Shown one piece after another: positions 1-7,930 of a stretch of 64,000 nt of DNA (positions within the stretch are counted from its first letter, which is position 1; each line of letters opens with the position of its first letter). Origin of the DNA: Persicobacter psychrovividus (GTDB lineage Bacteria; Bacteroidota; Bacteroidia; Cytophagales; Cyclobacteriaceae). A program made the translations under genes and the position numbers. The notes under the pieces are model-generated. The model was not told the DNA's origin. It worked only from the letters and a program-made list of their open reading frames with translations, and searched no databases. The DNA is taken from positions 2,666,001 through 2,730,000 of the forward strand of contig NZ_AP025292.1 in assembly GCF_036492425.1 (NCBI RefSeq), given 5' to 3'.

Positions 1-996
1 TTTGTGATTCTTTCCTACAGCTTCGGGGAAACCTACATTCCTAAATCAGAATTGAACAAAAACGGTATTATTGCCTATGACCTTGCCCAAGAAATTGGTT
101 TTAAGACTGGTGATAAAATTCAGAACATCAACGGGCAGGAGTTTGAGCGTTTCTCGGACCTGCTGAACCCTGAATTGATGATGAATGCCGGAAGCTATTA
201 TACGGTGGTTCGTAACGGCCAAACAGCCAAAGTAACGATCCCTGCTGGATTCATGGATAAAATCGCTACGAATAAAGAGGATGAAAAACCTCACTTTATT
301 GGTCCACGTCAGCCGTTTGAGGTTGGACAGGTCATGACCAACTCTCCTGCTGATATCGCAGGCCTGAGCCAGGGAGATAAGATTGTAAGCATCAACAATG
401 CTGATGTTACTTTCTTCGATCAGTTACAAAAAGAACTGGAGGACAATGCCGGCAAGCAGGTTTCCATGACCGTAAGCCGCAACAATGAAACAAAAACACT
501 TGAGGCCACTGTTGGTGAAGATGGCAAGCTGGGCTTCATGCCTGTGATGGGCTTGAAACTGGCAAGCATTCAGCCAAGCTTCGGTGAAGCCATCGGTTTG
601 GGTACGACAAAGGCCTTTTCTGTGGTTTGGCTGAACATTCAAGCTTTTGGGAAAATCTTCACCGGAGAGCTTTCTGCCAAAAAATCCCTTGGGGGGCCTA
701 TCGCCATTGCACAGTCTTTCGGAGGCACCTGGGACTGGTTCAGATTCTGGTCGCTCACAGGGCTTTTATCAATGGTATTGGCCTTTATGAACCTTCTGCC
801 AATCCCTGCGCTGGATGGTGGCCATGTGATGTTCCTACTTTATGAGATGATCTCTGGACACAAACCAAGCGACAAGTTTATGGAAGTGGCGCAAAAGATC
901 GGTATGGTCATGCTATTGGCCCTGATGGTCTTCATTTTTGCTAACGACATCATTAAGCTATTACCTACAAGCTGGGTTCAGTGGCTGGGATGGTAA
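1..996 (+). CDS. rseP: RIP metalloprotease RseP (site-2 protease), C-terminal part
   Basis: Intramembrane zinc metalloprotease of the site-2 protease family; in other bacteria it cleaves membrane anti-sigma factors and clears signal-peptide remnants. The frame is open to the left edge, so the N-terminus with the HExxH zinc motif lies outside the window. What remains shows two PDZ-type segments (around residues 30-75 and 105-150 of the visible part, the second with SPADIAGLSQGDKI), then the hallmark LLPIPALDGGH motif near bases 793-825, whose Asp is the third zinc ligand in the family, and a last hydrophobic helix before the C-terminus. A strong terminator follows. The family assignment is secure; the substrate is unknown. 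Confidence 0.93.
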   Translation, partial: FVILSYSFGETYIPKSELNKNGIIAYDLAQEIGFKTGDKIQNINGQEFERFSDLLNPELMMNAGSYYTVVRNGQTAKVTIPAGFMDKIATNKEDEKPHFIGPRQPFEVGQVMTNSPADIAGLSQGDKIVSINNADVTFFDQLQKELEDNAGKQVSMTVSRNNETKTLEATVGEDGKLGFMPVMGLKLASIQPSFGEAIGLGTTKAFSVVWLNIQAFGKIFTGELSAKKSLGGPIAIAQSFGGTWDWFRFWSLTGLLSMVLAFMNLLPIPALDGGHVMFLLYEMISGHKPSDKFMEVAQKIGMVMLLALMVFIFANDIIKLLPTSWVQWLGW

Positions 997-1000
997 GTTT

Positions 1001-1033
1001 TAGTGATTAATGATTAGTGATTAGTGATTAATC
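1001..1033 (+). repeat. Short direct repeat (TTAGTGATTAA unit)
   Basis: Right after the rseP stop codon the motif TTAGTGATTA/TTAGTGA occurs three times nearly head to tail. It looks like simple-sequence expansion in a 3' untranslated region; no function is apparent. Confidence 0.5.
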
Positions 1034-1051
1034 GCTGTACCAAAAATATAT

Positions 1052-1088
1052 AAAAGCCCCCTTTTCTTGCGAGAAGGGGGCTTTTTAC
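1052..1088 (+). terminator. Intrinsic terminator after rseP
   Basis: An AAAAGCCCCCTT stem pairs with AGGGGGCTTTTT across a short loop and ends in a T tract, 55 bases after the rseP stop. Because it is A-rich on the left and T-rich on the right it may act in both directions. Confidence 0.85.
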
Positions 1089-1218
1089 TTGTTGCCCACA
1101 ATGGGCTTTAAGATAAAATATTCGTCTGCTGAATTTAATTACTGTAGTGATTTCCAAAGCTTGGTCATCAGCTTACAAAAGCATTGCGAACAATACCAAT
1201 CATTCAACAGACCGTTAT

Positions 1219-2145
1219 TTATGCTCCAATGTGTAAAATATTAGGCACATCAACAATCACTTCCTCATCATCGATTAATGCCTTTAGGCGAACCGCACTA
1301 TTTTGTGCCTGATAGCGTTGAATATCACTGATCACCCAACTATTCAACCCACTATAACTTTTCAGTTCAAAAGAAGCATATTCCGCCCAATTAGAAATTC
1401 TGTTCCAATATCCGTCTGCTGTCTGATACTCGATCGAAAGCGTAACCATTTTTGAGCCATTTTCATCTGACATTGGCACGCCAAGCCCTACATAAACCAT
1501 ATTGTTATATACCATAGCCTCCACACTCAAGGAAGAACCATTAAAATAAGTGTGCATTCCATTAGGGAAGACAGTCAGTCGCTGCTCTACGGTACCCCAA
1601 TATTGATCAAGTAACTCTTCTTCAAAAACAACATTTGAATTGTTCGTAACATTTGCCCACATCTCGAGTTCTGTGAGTTCCCCCCTTTTTGCAAAAGTTT
1701 CCCGATCCATTCCCGACAGGCTAATATCACCATTAACATGATAATGATCAAAAAGAGGACTACTACTTGAGCGAAGGTTTTCTGTTACCAAATGCCCGTC
1801 AGCGACTACCGTTACATTCTCAATTAAAAATTTGTTCGATGGTGCTTCAAAATTCAACTTGAAACCGTTAAACACGCCTTCTCCCACACCACTGAATTGA
1901 TTGGTTTGGGGATCAAATACCCCACCATGAAGGGTATTGACAAAAAACCTGTAATTCATGTTAAGGTCCCAGTCTGCAGGTAGTCCGAGTGTATCAGGAG
2001 AGCTACAAACACCATACAACTGAACGGTTGTCTCTACAGGAAAAGCATTGATTAAAGCATCTTCATCATCTTTATTACAAGATAGTAAGGCAAAAGAGAC
2101 AAGAAGGGCCATAGCCCCAAGCTTGATGTTAGGTAAAAATTTCAT
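1219..2145 (-). CDS. Secreted lipoprotein of unknown function
   Basis: A 308-residue protein. I chose the ATG at 2145 because it begins a classic lipoprotein signal (MKFLPNIKLGAM, hydrophobic core, lipobox ALLSC followed by Asn-Lys-Asp-Asp); the frame runs eight codons further upstream but those residues are Cys-rich and unlike a signal peptide. The mature part is rich in aromatic and beta-prone residues and shows no catalytic motif I recognise. It stands alone between rseP, which converges on it, and a long AT-rich gap. An acylated protein of the outer membrane or periplasm is likely; the function is unknown. Confidence 0.7.
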   Translation of the reverse strand: MKFLPNIKLGAMALLVSFALLSCNKDDEDALINAFPVETTVQLYGVCSSPDTLGLPADWDLNMNYRFFVNTLHGGVFDPQTNQFSGVGEGVFNGFKLNFEAPSNKFLIENVTVVADGHLVTENLRSSSSPLFDHYHVNGDISLSGMDRETFAKRGELTELEMWANVTNNSNVVFEEELLDQYWGTVEQRLTVFPNGMHTYFNGSSLSVEAMVYNNMVYVGLGVPMSDENGSKMVTLSIEYQTADGYWNRISNWAEYASFELKSYSGLNSWVISDIQRYQAQNSAVRLKALIDDEEVIVDVPNILHIGA

Positions 2146-2169
2146 TAAACAATAGGTTGAACAACACAT

Positions 2170-2726
2170 CTAAATAACCAATGTGTTAAAATAAATATGA
2201 TAAAATTAAAAAAAGGCGTACTTACGCCTCATAAACAGTGATTAAAGTTATAAAAATTAATCATTTATTTAAATAATATATTTACCCAAACTAATGCACA
2301 CTAAGCAAACCCTCTATATATTAATTCTTTAATAGAAGAAAATAAATTCAACATACCCCACACTTAGCAACTATAAACCACAATTTATCCTCCAATATTT
2401 TATATATACTCGAAGGAACTCTATCATCAAGCCCCAACTATTCAACATTGATGAATATCATGCTATTTATTTTTACAAAGTGAAAACACTCAATTATTTC
2501 TAAATTCACCTTCGGATATCATATTTAAATCAGGCCTCCATTTTTTCATTCAAAATAAGAAGAATATTTTTTTATAATCTGCCAGTTAATAAACAAGCGC
2601 TATTATCACCTTCTTAGAAACAAGAGTGTACAACAAGCTGAAAGTACGCCATTTAGCAATAACGACAAGGATTTTTGACCAACCTGCTATACACTCTATT
2701 TGATAAAAGGAACTGAATAATCTCTT
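2170..2726. other. AT-rich intergenic region without a gene
   Basis: More than 500 bases that are strongly AT-rich and contain no convincing reading frame on either strand. The only structure I can support is a minus-strand terminator-like hairpin at its left end. The rest may be the 3' untranslated region of the metalloprotease gene or decayed sequence. Confidence 0.6.
2206..2229 (-). terminator. Minus-strand terminator-like hairpin
   Basis: Read on the minus strand, AGGCGTA pairs with TACGCCT around a two-base loop and is followed by a run of seven T. It lies about 500 bases downstream of the metalloprotease gene and about 60 bases upstream of the lipoprotein start, so it would insulate the lipoprotein gene from upstream transcription. 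Confidence 0.6.
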
Positions 2727-3773
2727 TTAGTAAGGATGGCCCTGCAAGCCTCTTAACATATCTTCACCAAAATAATAGGTAAACATATCGACATCGGCAC
2801 CAGAAGGCCACTTTGGCGACTGTAACAGCCCTTGAACAGACGGCTGAGTATTGAAGCCTGGAGCAACTACTGCCTGCACATAATAAGGAATATTATTGGG
2901 GTTCAGCAGGACATTTGCACCGTCATGGCTGTATCCCCAAGTGTGTGTGATTTCGTGCATTAACAAGCCAGCCGTCATGTAAAACGAACCTGTTGCCACA
3001 CCATGTTCATGTAGGTAAACTTTCAATTCACCTCCTAAGTCGCCATAGGCCTCACCACCATTCACCTGACTGTACAAAAACAGCTGATAGTTTTTCCCGC
3101 CATTGGTCATCGCATGATTCGCTACCTGCTTAAATGCCTCGAAATTGCTGGGAATATTTCGCGCAGGTGCCTGTGTAGCCCCATTAAAGGTATATTGCTG
3201 TAGTAAGCCTAAGTTGCGATTAAACACCTGCTTGAATTTTGGTGCATTGAACATGAACTTGATTAAGCCGAACATCCGCTGGATATTCTTCTGTGCCTGT
3301 CCGCTCCAGTACATGGGGCCTGCCAAAATTGCACCCCAGGATGCCGGTGGGTTAGTCGGTATTCCAAACTGATAGTGTACCCCTTCCATTAATCGATGCT
3401 GATCCTGTGCAACGGTCAATGCGTCTTGTCGGTGATTTTTCACTACGTATTGCGCGTCTTGTTGCTCAAGACCAAAATCTACCAGTCGCTGAACAATTTC
3501 GGTGTCCGTCAGCTGATGGATTAGTGCAGGGCTTAGGGAAGTCATGGGAATACCTTGATCGACAAGCTGAGCCGTGTCAAGTAATAGAGGCCTTATTGTG
3601 GAGTCAGAAACAGCCTCTTTGCCTTTCAGTTTATGGTGGTCTCTATCGCCCTGATGCCGAGCGGTTGTTTCTTTTTGAGGTAAAACAGGTTTGGGATCAT
3701 TGGATTTAGAACAGCCCCAAAAGCCCATAAGCAAACATAGCAATCCTGCTATTTTGATCGTAATTTTTCTCAT
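2727..3773 (-). CDS. Lipoprotein zinc metallopeptidase, metzincin-type motif
   Basis: A 348-residue protein starting at an ATG with a lipoprotein signal (lipobox GFWGC, Cys21). Residues 273-283 read HEITHTWGYSH, the extended zinc motif HExxHxxGxxH of metzincins: three His ligands plus the general-base Glu. Met330 lies 47 residues further on and could supply the Met-turn that the clan requires. The first ~130 mature residues are charged and look like a linker or propeptide. It would act outside the inner membrane on a protein substrate. It matches no metzincin family I can name, so the exact family is open. No operon partner is visible: it is flanked by gaps of more than 400 bases on both sides. 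Confidence 0.75.
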   Translation of the reverse strand: MRKITIKIAGLLCLLMGFWGCSKSNDPKPVLPQKETTARHQGDRDHHKLKGKEAVSDSTIRPLLLDTAQLVDQGIPMTSLSPALIHQLTDTEIVQRLVDFGLEQQDAQYVVKNHRQDALTVAQDQHRLMEGVHYQFGIPTNPPASWGAILAGPMYWSGQAQKNIQRMFGLIKFMFNAPKFKQVFNRNLGLLQQYTFNGATQAPARNIPSNFEAFKQVANHAMTNGGKNYQLFLYSQVNGGEAYGDLGGELKVYLHEHGVATGSFYMTAGLLMHEITHTWGYSHDGANVLLNPNNIPYYVQAVVAPGFNTQPSVQGLLQSPKWPSGADVDMFTYYFGEDMLRGLQGHPY

Positions 3774-3913
3774 AAGTTATGGTAGTGGTGATTACTATTG
3801 AATCTTTTTCACCAAAAAAGCCAAATATTATACCACTGAAACCACCCTCATTAATATCTAACAACTCCCTTATTCAATTGAATAAAAATCGCGATAAAGC
3901 CCATAAAAAAGGA

Positions 3914-3952
3914 AAAGGCCCGGTTACCCTATGAAGGAAAACCGAAGCCTTT
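3914..3952 (-). terminator. Probable minus-strand terminator
   Basis: AAAGGC...GCCTTT with an inner CGGTT/AACCG pair forms an imperfect hairpin; on the minus strand it is followed by TTTTCCTTTTTT. It could end the transcript of the GmhB-like gene 250 bases upstream. Confidence 0.45.
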
Positions 3953-4070
3953 ACCGGCAAGAAAACAACTTCCCGTCTTTATCAATTGAACTGCTCTAAC
4001 TCAAATTTGAACTGACCGAAACAATCGGTTCAACAAATTGAAAAATTACCCCAAGCCACCACCTGAACCT

Positions 4071-4088
4071 GTCGCGGGACTCTGCCTC
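4071..4088. repeat. Dispersed repeat fragment, copy A
   Basis: GTCGCGGGACTCTGCCTC occurs here and, with two base changes, at 58255-58272; both copies are intergenic. It may be a remnant of a small mobile or REP-like element. Confidence 0.45.
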
Positions 4089-4201
4089 ATGTTACGAATC
4101 ATAAATACCACATGATTTTTTTATCGTCCACAGTTTGCGCAGGTTCACACCGCTTTTTTTGGGCTAACGTGCGTGATTTTTTTATGCATCGATTCGCTTT
4201 T

Positions 4202-4711
4202 TTACGCTTTCAAAATATAGTCTGATGCTTCGAGCAGGCTGAAACAAAAATGATCCCCATCGGTCTCTACTTTCGTTGGCGCCACACGAACTGTTCCCAT
4301 GCCTAATTTTTTTGCTGGCACCAAATCGCGTTCCTGATCTCCTACCATAAAGCTTTGAATCGGATCAATGTTATATTTGGCGATCGCGCGTTCAAACATC
4401 AATGTACCAGGCTTACGGGCAATAGATTCCGATTTGGTGGGATGGTGCGGACAATAATAAATGGCGTCAATCAGCCTGCCGGTATTCGCCTGCAACTTCT
4501 CATGACACGCCAGCACATCGGCTTTAGTATATAAACCTTTGGCTATTCCTGCCTGGTTGGTAATCACTACCAAACGGTAGCCCGCATCCTTCAATCGCTT
4601 CAGCGCTTCACCAACGCCAGCTTCAATCTCAAAATCTTCCAACCGAAAGGTATATTCTCCTCTTTCTACATTCAGGACACCATCACGGTCCAAAAAGATG
4701 CACTTTTCCAT
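4202..4711 (-). CDS. gmhB: HAD-superfamily phosphatase, GmhB-like
   Basis: Related to D-glycero-D-manno-heptose-1,7-bisphosphate 7-phosphatase, which acts in LPS-core heptose synthesis. The 169-residue protein begins FLDRDGVLN (nucleophile Asp8, acid/base Asp10), then TNQAG (motif II), a Lys near residue 100 (RKPG), and GDQERD at 124-129 (motif IV). I chose the ATG at 4711; the frame extends three codons to a TTG. Odd: GmhB normally has a zinc loop C-x-H...C-x-C; here only CPHH (Cys87, His89, His90) is present, and the two later Cys are missing from a shortened loop before RKPG. It may therefore be a zinc-free variant or a related histidinol-phosphate-type phosphatase. No other heptose gene is nearby. 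Confidence 0.8.
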   Translation of the reverse strand: MEKCIFLDRDGVLNVERGEYTFRLEDFEIEAGVGEALKRLKDAGYRLVVITNQAGIAKGLYTKADVLACHEKLQANTGRLIDAIYYCPHHPTKSESIARKPGTLMFERAIAKYNIDPIQSFMVGDQERDLVPAKKLGMGTVRVAPTKVETDGDHFCFSLLEASDYILKA

Positions 4712-4781
4712 GAATAACAATTTTACTGTTTGCCCAAAATTACGAATTAATCGAATATCAAAGGCCTTTGGATTAAATATA

Positions 4782-4812
4782 TTGGGTTATTGTAATGCTT
4801 TTCTTAATTTTG
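4782..4812 (+). promoter_or_regulatory. Bacteroidota-type promoter for the glycosyltransferase gene
   Basis: TTG at 4782-4784 and TAATTTTG at 4805-4812, 20 bases apart, match the TTTG/TAnnTTTG consensus of the Bacteroidota primary sigma factor. Transcription would start near 4819, leaving a leader of about 87 bases. Confidence 0.6.
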
Positions 4813-4905
4813 CCCTTTACTTTGAGGGGCTGAATATTATTTCGGCAATATTTTTGATCAAAGACTATTGACTCCCACATCTTTGGGACTGAAAACACCA
4901 GATAT

Positions 4906-5712
4906 ATGAGTAAAAATATTGTAATCATACCTACCTATAATGAGAAAGAAAACATTGAAGCGATTATTCGCAAGGTATTTTCTTTGGAGGTAGATTTTCA
5001 TTTGCTGATCGTGGACGATGGTTCCCCTGACGGGACAGCGATTATCGTGAAAAAACTTCAGCAAGAGTTTGGCCACCGTTTACACATGATCGAGCGCTCA
5101 GGAAAACTGGGCTTGGGCACTGCCTATATCACTGGGTTCAAATACTGCCTGGAGCAAGGCTATGATTACATCTATGAGATGGACGCCGATTTCAGTCATA
5201 ATCCCGAAGATTTGGTACGACTCTACCATGCCTGTGCGATTGATGGCGCAGATATATCGATCGGTTCCCGCTATGTGTCGGGTGTCAATGTCGTTAATTG
5301 GCCCATGAAGCGCGTACTGATGTCTTATTATGCAAGTAAGTATGTACAATTCATCACTGGATTGCCTTTTAATGACACCACCGCAGGCTTTGTCTGCTAC
5401 AGTCGCCGAGCGTTGGCACACCTTGACTTCGACAAAATCAAGTTCGTTGGATATGCCTTTCAGATAGAAATGAAATTCACGATCTGGAAGCACGGATTCA
5501 ATATTGTGGAGGTGCCTATCGTATTTACCGACCGTACAGAAGGAGAATCGAAAATGTCTGGAGGTATCTTTAAAGAAGCCGTAATTGGCGTAATCAAACT
5601 GAAGGTCAATAGCTTTTTCAGAAAATTCGCTCCTTGTACAGCTCCTCAGCAGGAAAAAATCAGCATAGAAGAAACGAAAAAAAAGACGGAAGCCTCTCTG
5701 GTAGAGGCGTAG
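4906..5712 (+). CDS. Polyprenol-phosphate mannose synthase-like glycosyltransferase (GT2)
   Basis: Family 2 glycosyltransferase of the dolichyl-phosphate-mannose synthase type: it would move a sugar from a nucleotide donor to a polyprenyl phosphate at the cytoplasmic membrane face. The 268 residues show PTYNEKENI near the start, VDDGSPDGTA (first Asp pair), MDADFSHNP (the DxD metal site) and the late TEGESKMSGG motif typical of DPM1-like enzymes. It has no C-terminal membrane domain, so it is the short soluble form. The tail from about residue 240 is Lys/Glu-rich. It has its own promoter and a strong terminator, so it is probably a single-gene transcript. The true lipid or sugar cannot be told. 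Confidence 0.85.
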   Translation: MSKNIVIIPTYNEKENIEAIIRKVFSLEVDFHLLIVDDGSPDGTAIIVKKLQQEFGHRLHMIERSGKLGLGTAYITGFKYCLEQGYDYIYEMDADFSHNPEDLVRLYHACAIDGADISIGSRYVSGVNVVNWPMKRVLMSYYASKYVQFITGLPFNDTTAGFVCYSRRALAHLDFDKIKFVGYAFQIEMKFTIWKHGFNIVEVPIVFTDRTEGESKMSGGIFKEAVIGVIKLKVNSFFRKFAPCTAPQQEKISIEETKKKTEASLVEA

Positions 5713-5730
5713 ATAAAAAATAACACCATT

Positions 5731-5767
5731 AAAGGCTGTTGCTGACAAGTTCAGGAACAGCCTTTTT
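5731..5767 (+). terminator. Intrinsic terminator
   Basis: AAAGGCTGTT pairs with AACAGCCTTT around a 14-base loop and ends in TTTTT, 19 bases after the glycosyltransferase stop codon. Confidence 0.85.
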
Positions 5768-5793
5768 ACATTCCCATTGACCTGACCACTACT

Positions 5794-6504
5794 ATGTTTC
5801 AACTCAATACCCAAGGCCGTACATACGGTCAAAACCTGCGTTTGGCCATTTTTTTATCCTTCTCCGCAGGACTGATCAATATTATAGGCCTGTTGCAGTT
5901 CGGTGAACTGGTGACCCATGTAACGGGGCACTTTACCCACTTCGCCAATGCCCTGAGTACGGGCAACTTTACACTGATCCTCCAACGGTTTGGTTTTCTG
6001 TTCTCTTTTATCTTCGGCGCCATGGCCGCTTCGGTACTGGTCATTTATACTGGCCGATGGAAAGAACAATACTCACACACTTTTGCCCTACTGATCGAAA
6101 TTGCCATTTTGTTTTTTGTATTGAGCCACCCCAATTGGTCAGCACGCTGGAATGCCTATCTCCTGCTTTTTGCTATGGGCCTGCAAAATGCCCTGGTCAC
6201 CCGCATCTCGGGTGCGGTGGTAAGAACCACCCACCTAACGGGAATTTCTACAGACCTGGGGATAGAGCTCGTTTCGCTATTTCACAGCCAGGGCGAGGAA
6301 AGGAAGCAGATTACCCGCAGGCTGTCATTGCAATCCACCATTGTTACGGGCTTTGTTGTCGGAGGAATTGGCGCCGTATTCTTGTTCAGCAAATTTCATA
6401 TTCATGCCCTGCTTTTGCCCATTGCTATTTTAACCAGTGCACTGATTTACGACGCCGTACACTATCAGCTCCACCATAAAAAAGATTTATCCAAAATAAA
6501 CTAA
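5794..6504 (+). CDS. DUF1275 (YoaK) family membrane protein
   Basis: A 236-residue integral membrane protein of the YoaK/DUF1275 family, whose role is not established. The family signature is visible at the N-terminus: SFSAGLINIIGLLQFGEL followed by THVTGHFTHFA. About six hydrophobic segments fill the rest, and a second family-like stretch (MGLQNALVTRISG...VRTTHLTG) lies in the middle. It starts 27 bases after the previous terminator and converges on the permease gene. Confidence 0.85.
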   Translation: MFQLNTQGRTYGQNLRLAIFLSFSAGLINIIGLLQFGELVTHVTGHFTHFANALSTGNFTLILQRFGFLFSFIFGAMAASVLVIYTGRWKEQYSHTFALLIEIAILFFVLSHPNWSARWNAYLLLFAMGLQNALVTRISGAVVRTTHLTGISTDLGIELVSLFHSQGEERKQITRRLSLQSTIVTGFVVGGIGAVFLFSKFHIHALLLPIAILTSALIYDAVHYQLHHKKDLSKIN

Positions 6505-6511
6505 ACCAATA

Positions 6512-6571
6512 ATGCCCCCTATTTTCACGACGAGCTTTAAGTTCTAAACACGTTCTGAAAATAAGGGGCAT
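6512..6571. terminator. Long inverted repeat between convergent genes
   Basis: ATGCCCCCTATTTTCA and TGAAAATAAGGGGCAT form a stem of about 15 base pairs with one bulge across a 28-base loop. It lies exactly between the ends of the DUF1275 gene and the permease gene. A T tract is lacking, so it may block both transcripts by structure, or protect mRNA 3' ends. Confidence 0.5.
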
Positions 6572-6600
6572 CAGAAGCACCATGACCGAAAAGACCTTTA

Positions 6601-7821
6601 TCAGTCGAAGCGGATTGCCTTTATAGGTGTAATTTTTGAGGCCACGACTGTCGGCAACCACAATACCAGCGTTACAACAACGAAGGTAAGCAAATTGGAA
6701 CCGATCAGATACGTCCAGTCCCAGGAGATTGGTACATAGTTCATATAATAAGAAGACATCTCGAGCGGAATCAGGTGAAATTTCCATTGTAACCACCCAA
6801 ATCCCAAACCAATCAGGTTACCGTAAAGCATCCCTTTCAAGATCAGCAGCGAACCATTGTACATGAATATTTTCCGCACCTGATGATCCGTCGCCCCGAG
6901 GGCCTTGAGCATCCCAATCATTTGTGTGCGCTCCATAATGAGGATCAGTACCACTGATACCATATTGATACAAGCCACAAAAAGGATCAGGCTGAGGATA
7001 ATCACCACATTGTTGTCGAGCAATTTCAGCCAGTCGAAGAAATCAGCATGCCGATCGGTCACTTTGGTAACAAACAAATCAAAGCCCGCCAAATCAAACA
7101 GCTGTTCATGAATCTGATCGAGCTGCTCCATACTTTTCAGGTGAACTTCAAGGCCTCCAACCAAAGAGTCTGGCCACTGGTTCAGGCGTTGAATCATCCG
7201 CAGGTCACCAATGACCACCTTCTCGTCGAACTCCTCAAGCCCCGATTCATAAACCCCACTGACATACACTTTCCGAAAGCGTGGAGGGTCCTGAATAAAG
7301 TACATCCTGGTGGTATCGCCCACGTGCAAATCCAACAGGTTGGCCGTCGTTTTACTGACCATCACCTGCTGATCGTATCGTCGTGTGCTGTCAAACTGCG
7401 GAAAATGCCCCGCAATAATATTGGTGGCAAATTCCGAATGCTCATAGGACTGATCCACCCCTTTGAGGATAATCCCGGCCACCTCATCGTTATCTTTCAA
7501 CAAGCCCGGCTTACTGGAATAAGGGTAAACCCCCTCAATGCCTGAAATATCTTTCCACTGCTCCATCACAGGGTTATGAACAGATATCGGATCTTCTTCA
7601 TAAGAATTACTCAGTGAATAGCGCAACACCTGGCAATGCCCACTGAAGCTGACCACCTTACGGATGATATTTTCCCGAAAGCCCGTCAGTATCAAAAAAG
7701 AAATCAAGATCAGCCCAAGGCCCATAGCAATGGTGGCCACAGCCACGCGGTGAATCACTGCCGAGAAGGTTCCCTGACCGACTTTGTTAATTCTTTTGGA
7801 AATAAATAAAGATAGGTTCAA
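6601..7821 (-). CDS. ABC transporter permease, FtsX/LolE type
   Basis: A 406-residue permease with one N-terminal membrane helix (about residues 25-45), a large periplasmic MacB-like core domain and three C-terminal helices (about 275-400) ending in the FtsX segment. This layout is shared by LolC/LolE, which release lipoproteins from the inner membrane, and by other FtsX-like permeases. The start is unusual: the best first codon is TTG at 7821 and there is no ATG upstream in frame, so the true start may be non-ATG. No ATPase gene is adjacent; LolD would have to be encoded elsewhere. LolCE-like is the best guess given its stand-alone context. Confidence 0.75.
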   Translation of the reverse strand: MNLSLFISKRINKVGQGTFSAVIHRVAVATIAMGLGLILISFLILTGFRENIIRKVVSFSGHCQVLRYSLSNSYEEDPISVHNPVMEQWKDISGIEGVYPYSSKPGLLKDNDEVAGIILKGVDQSYEHSEFATNIIAGHFPQFDSTRRYDQQVMVSKTTANLLDLHVGDTTRMYFIQDPPRFRKVYVSGVYESGLEEFDEKVVIGDLRMIQRLNQWPDSLVGGLEVHLKSMEQLDQIHEQLFDLAGFDLFVTKVTDRHADFFDWLKLLDNNVVIILSLILFVACINMVSVVLILIMERTQMIGMLKALGATDHQVRKIFMYNGSLLILKGMLYGNLIGLGFGWLQWKFHLIPLEMSSYYMNYVPISWDWTYLIGSNLLTFVVVTLVLWLPTVVASKITPIKAIRFD

Positions 7822-7930
7822 TTTTATCTTTAATTTTAAAATTCAAAAAACTGACCCTTAAATTTAAGCGTCCTCCCCCAAAATGGGTTATATTCTCAAA
7901 ACTATCGAATATCAAGCAAGATTAATATAA

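Larger units (their letters stand above)
3774..4201. other. Intergenic region with hairpin and repeat fragment
   Basis: About 430 bases between two minus-strand genes. No plausible reading frame. It holds a hairpin at 3914-3952 that reads as a minus-strand terminator, and at 4071-4088 a segment that recurs near 58.26 kb. The segment nearest the phosphatase gene contains several runs of T. Confidence 0.6.
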
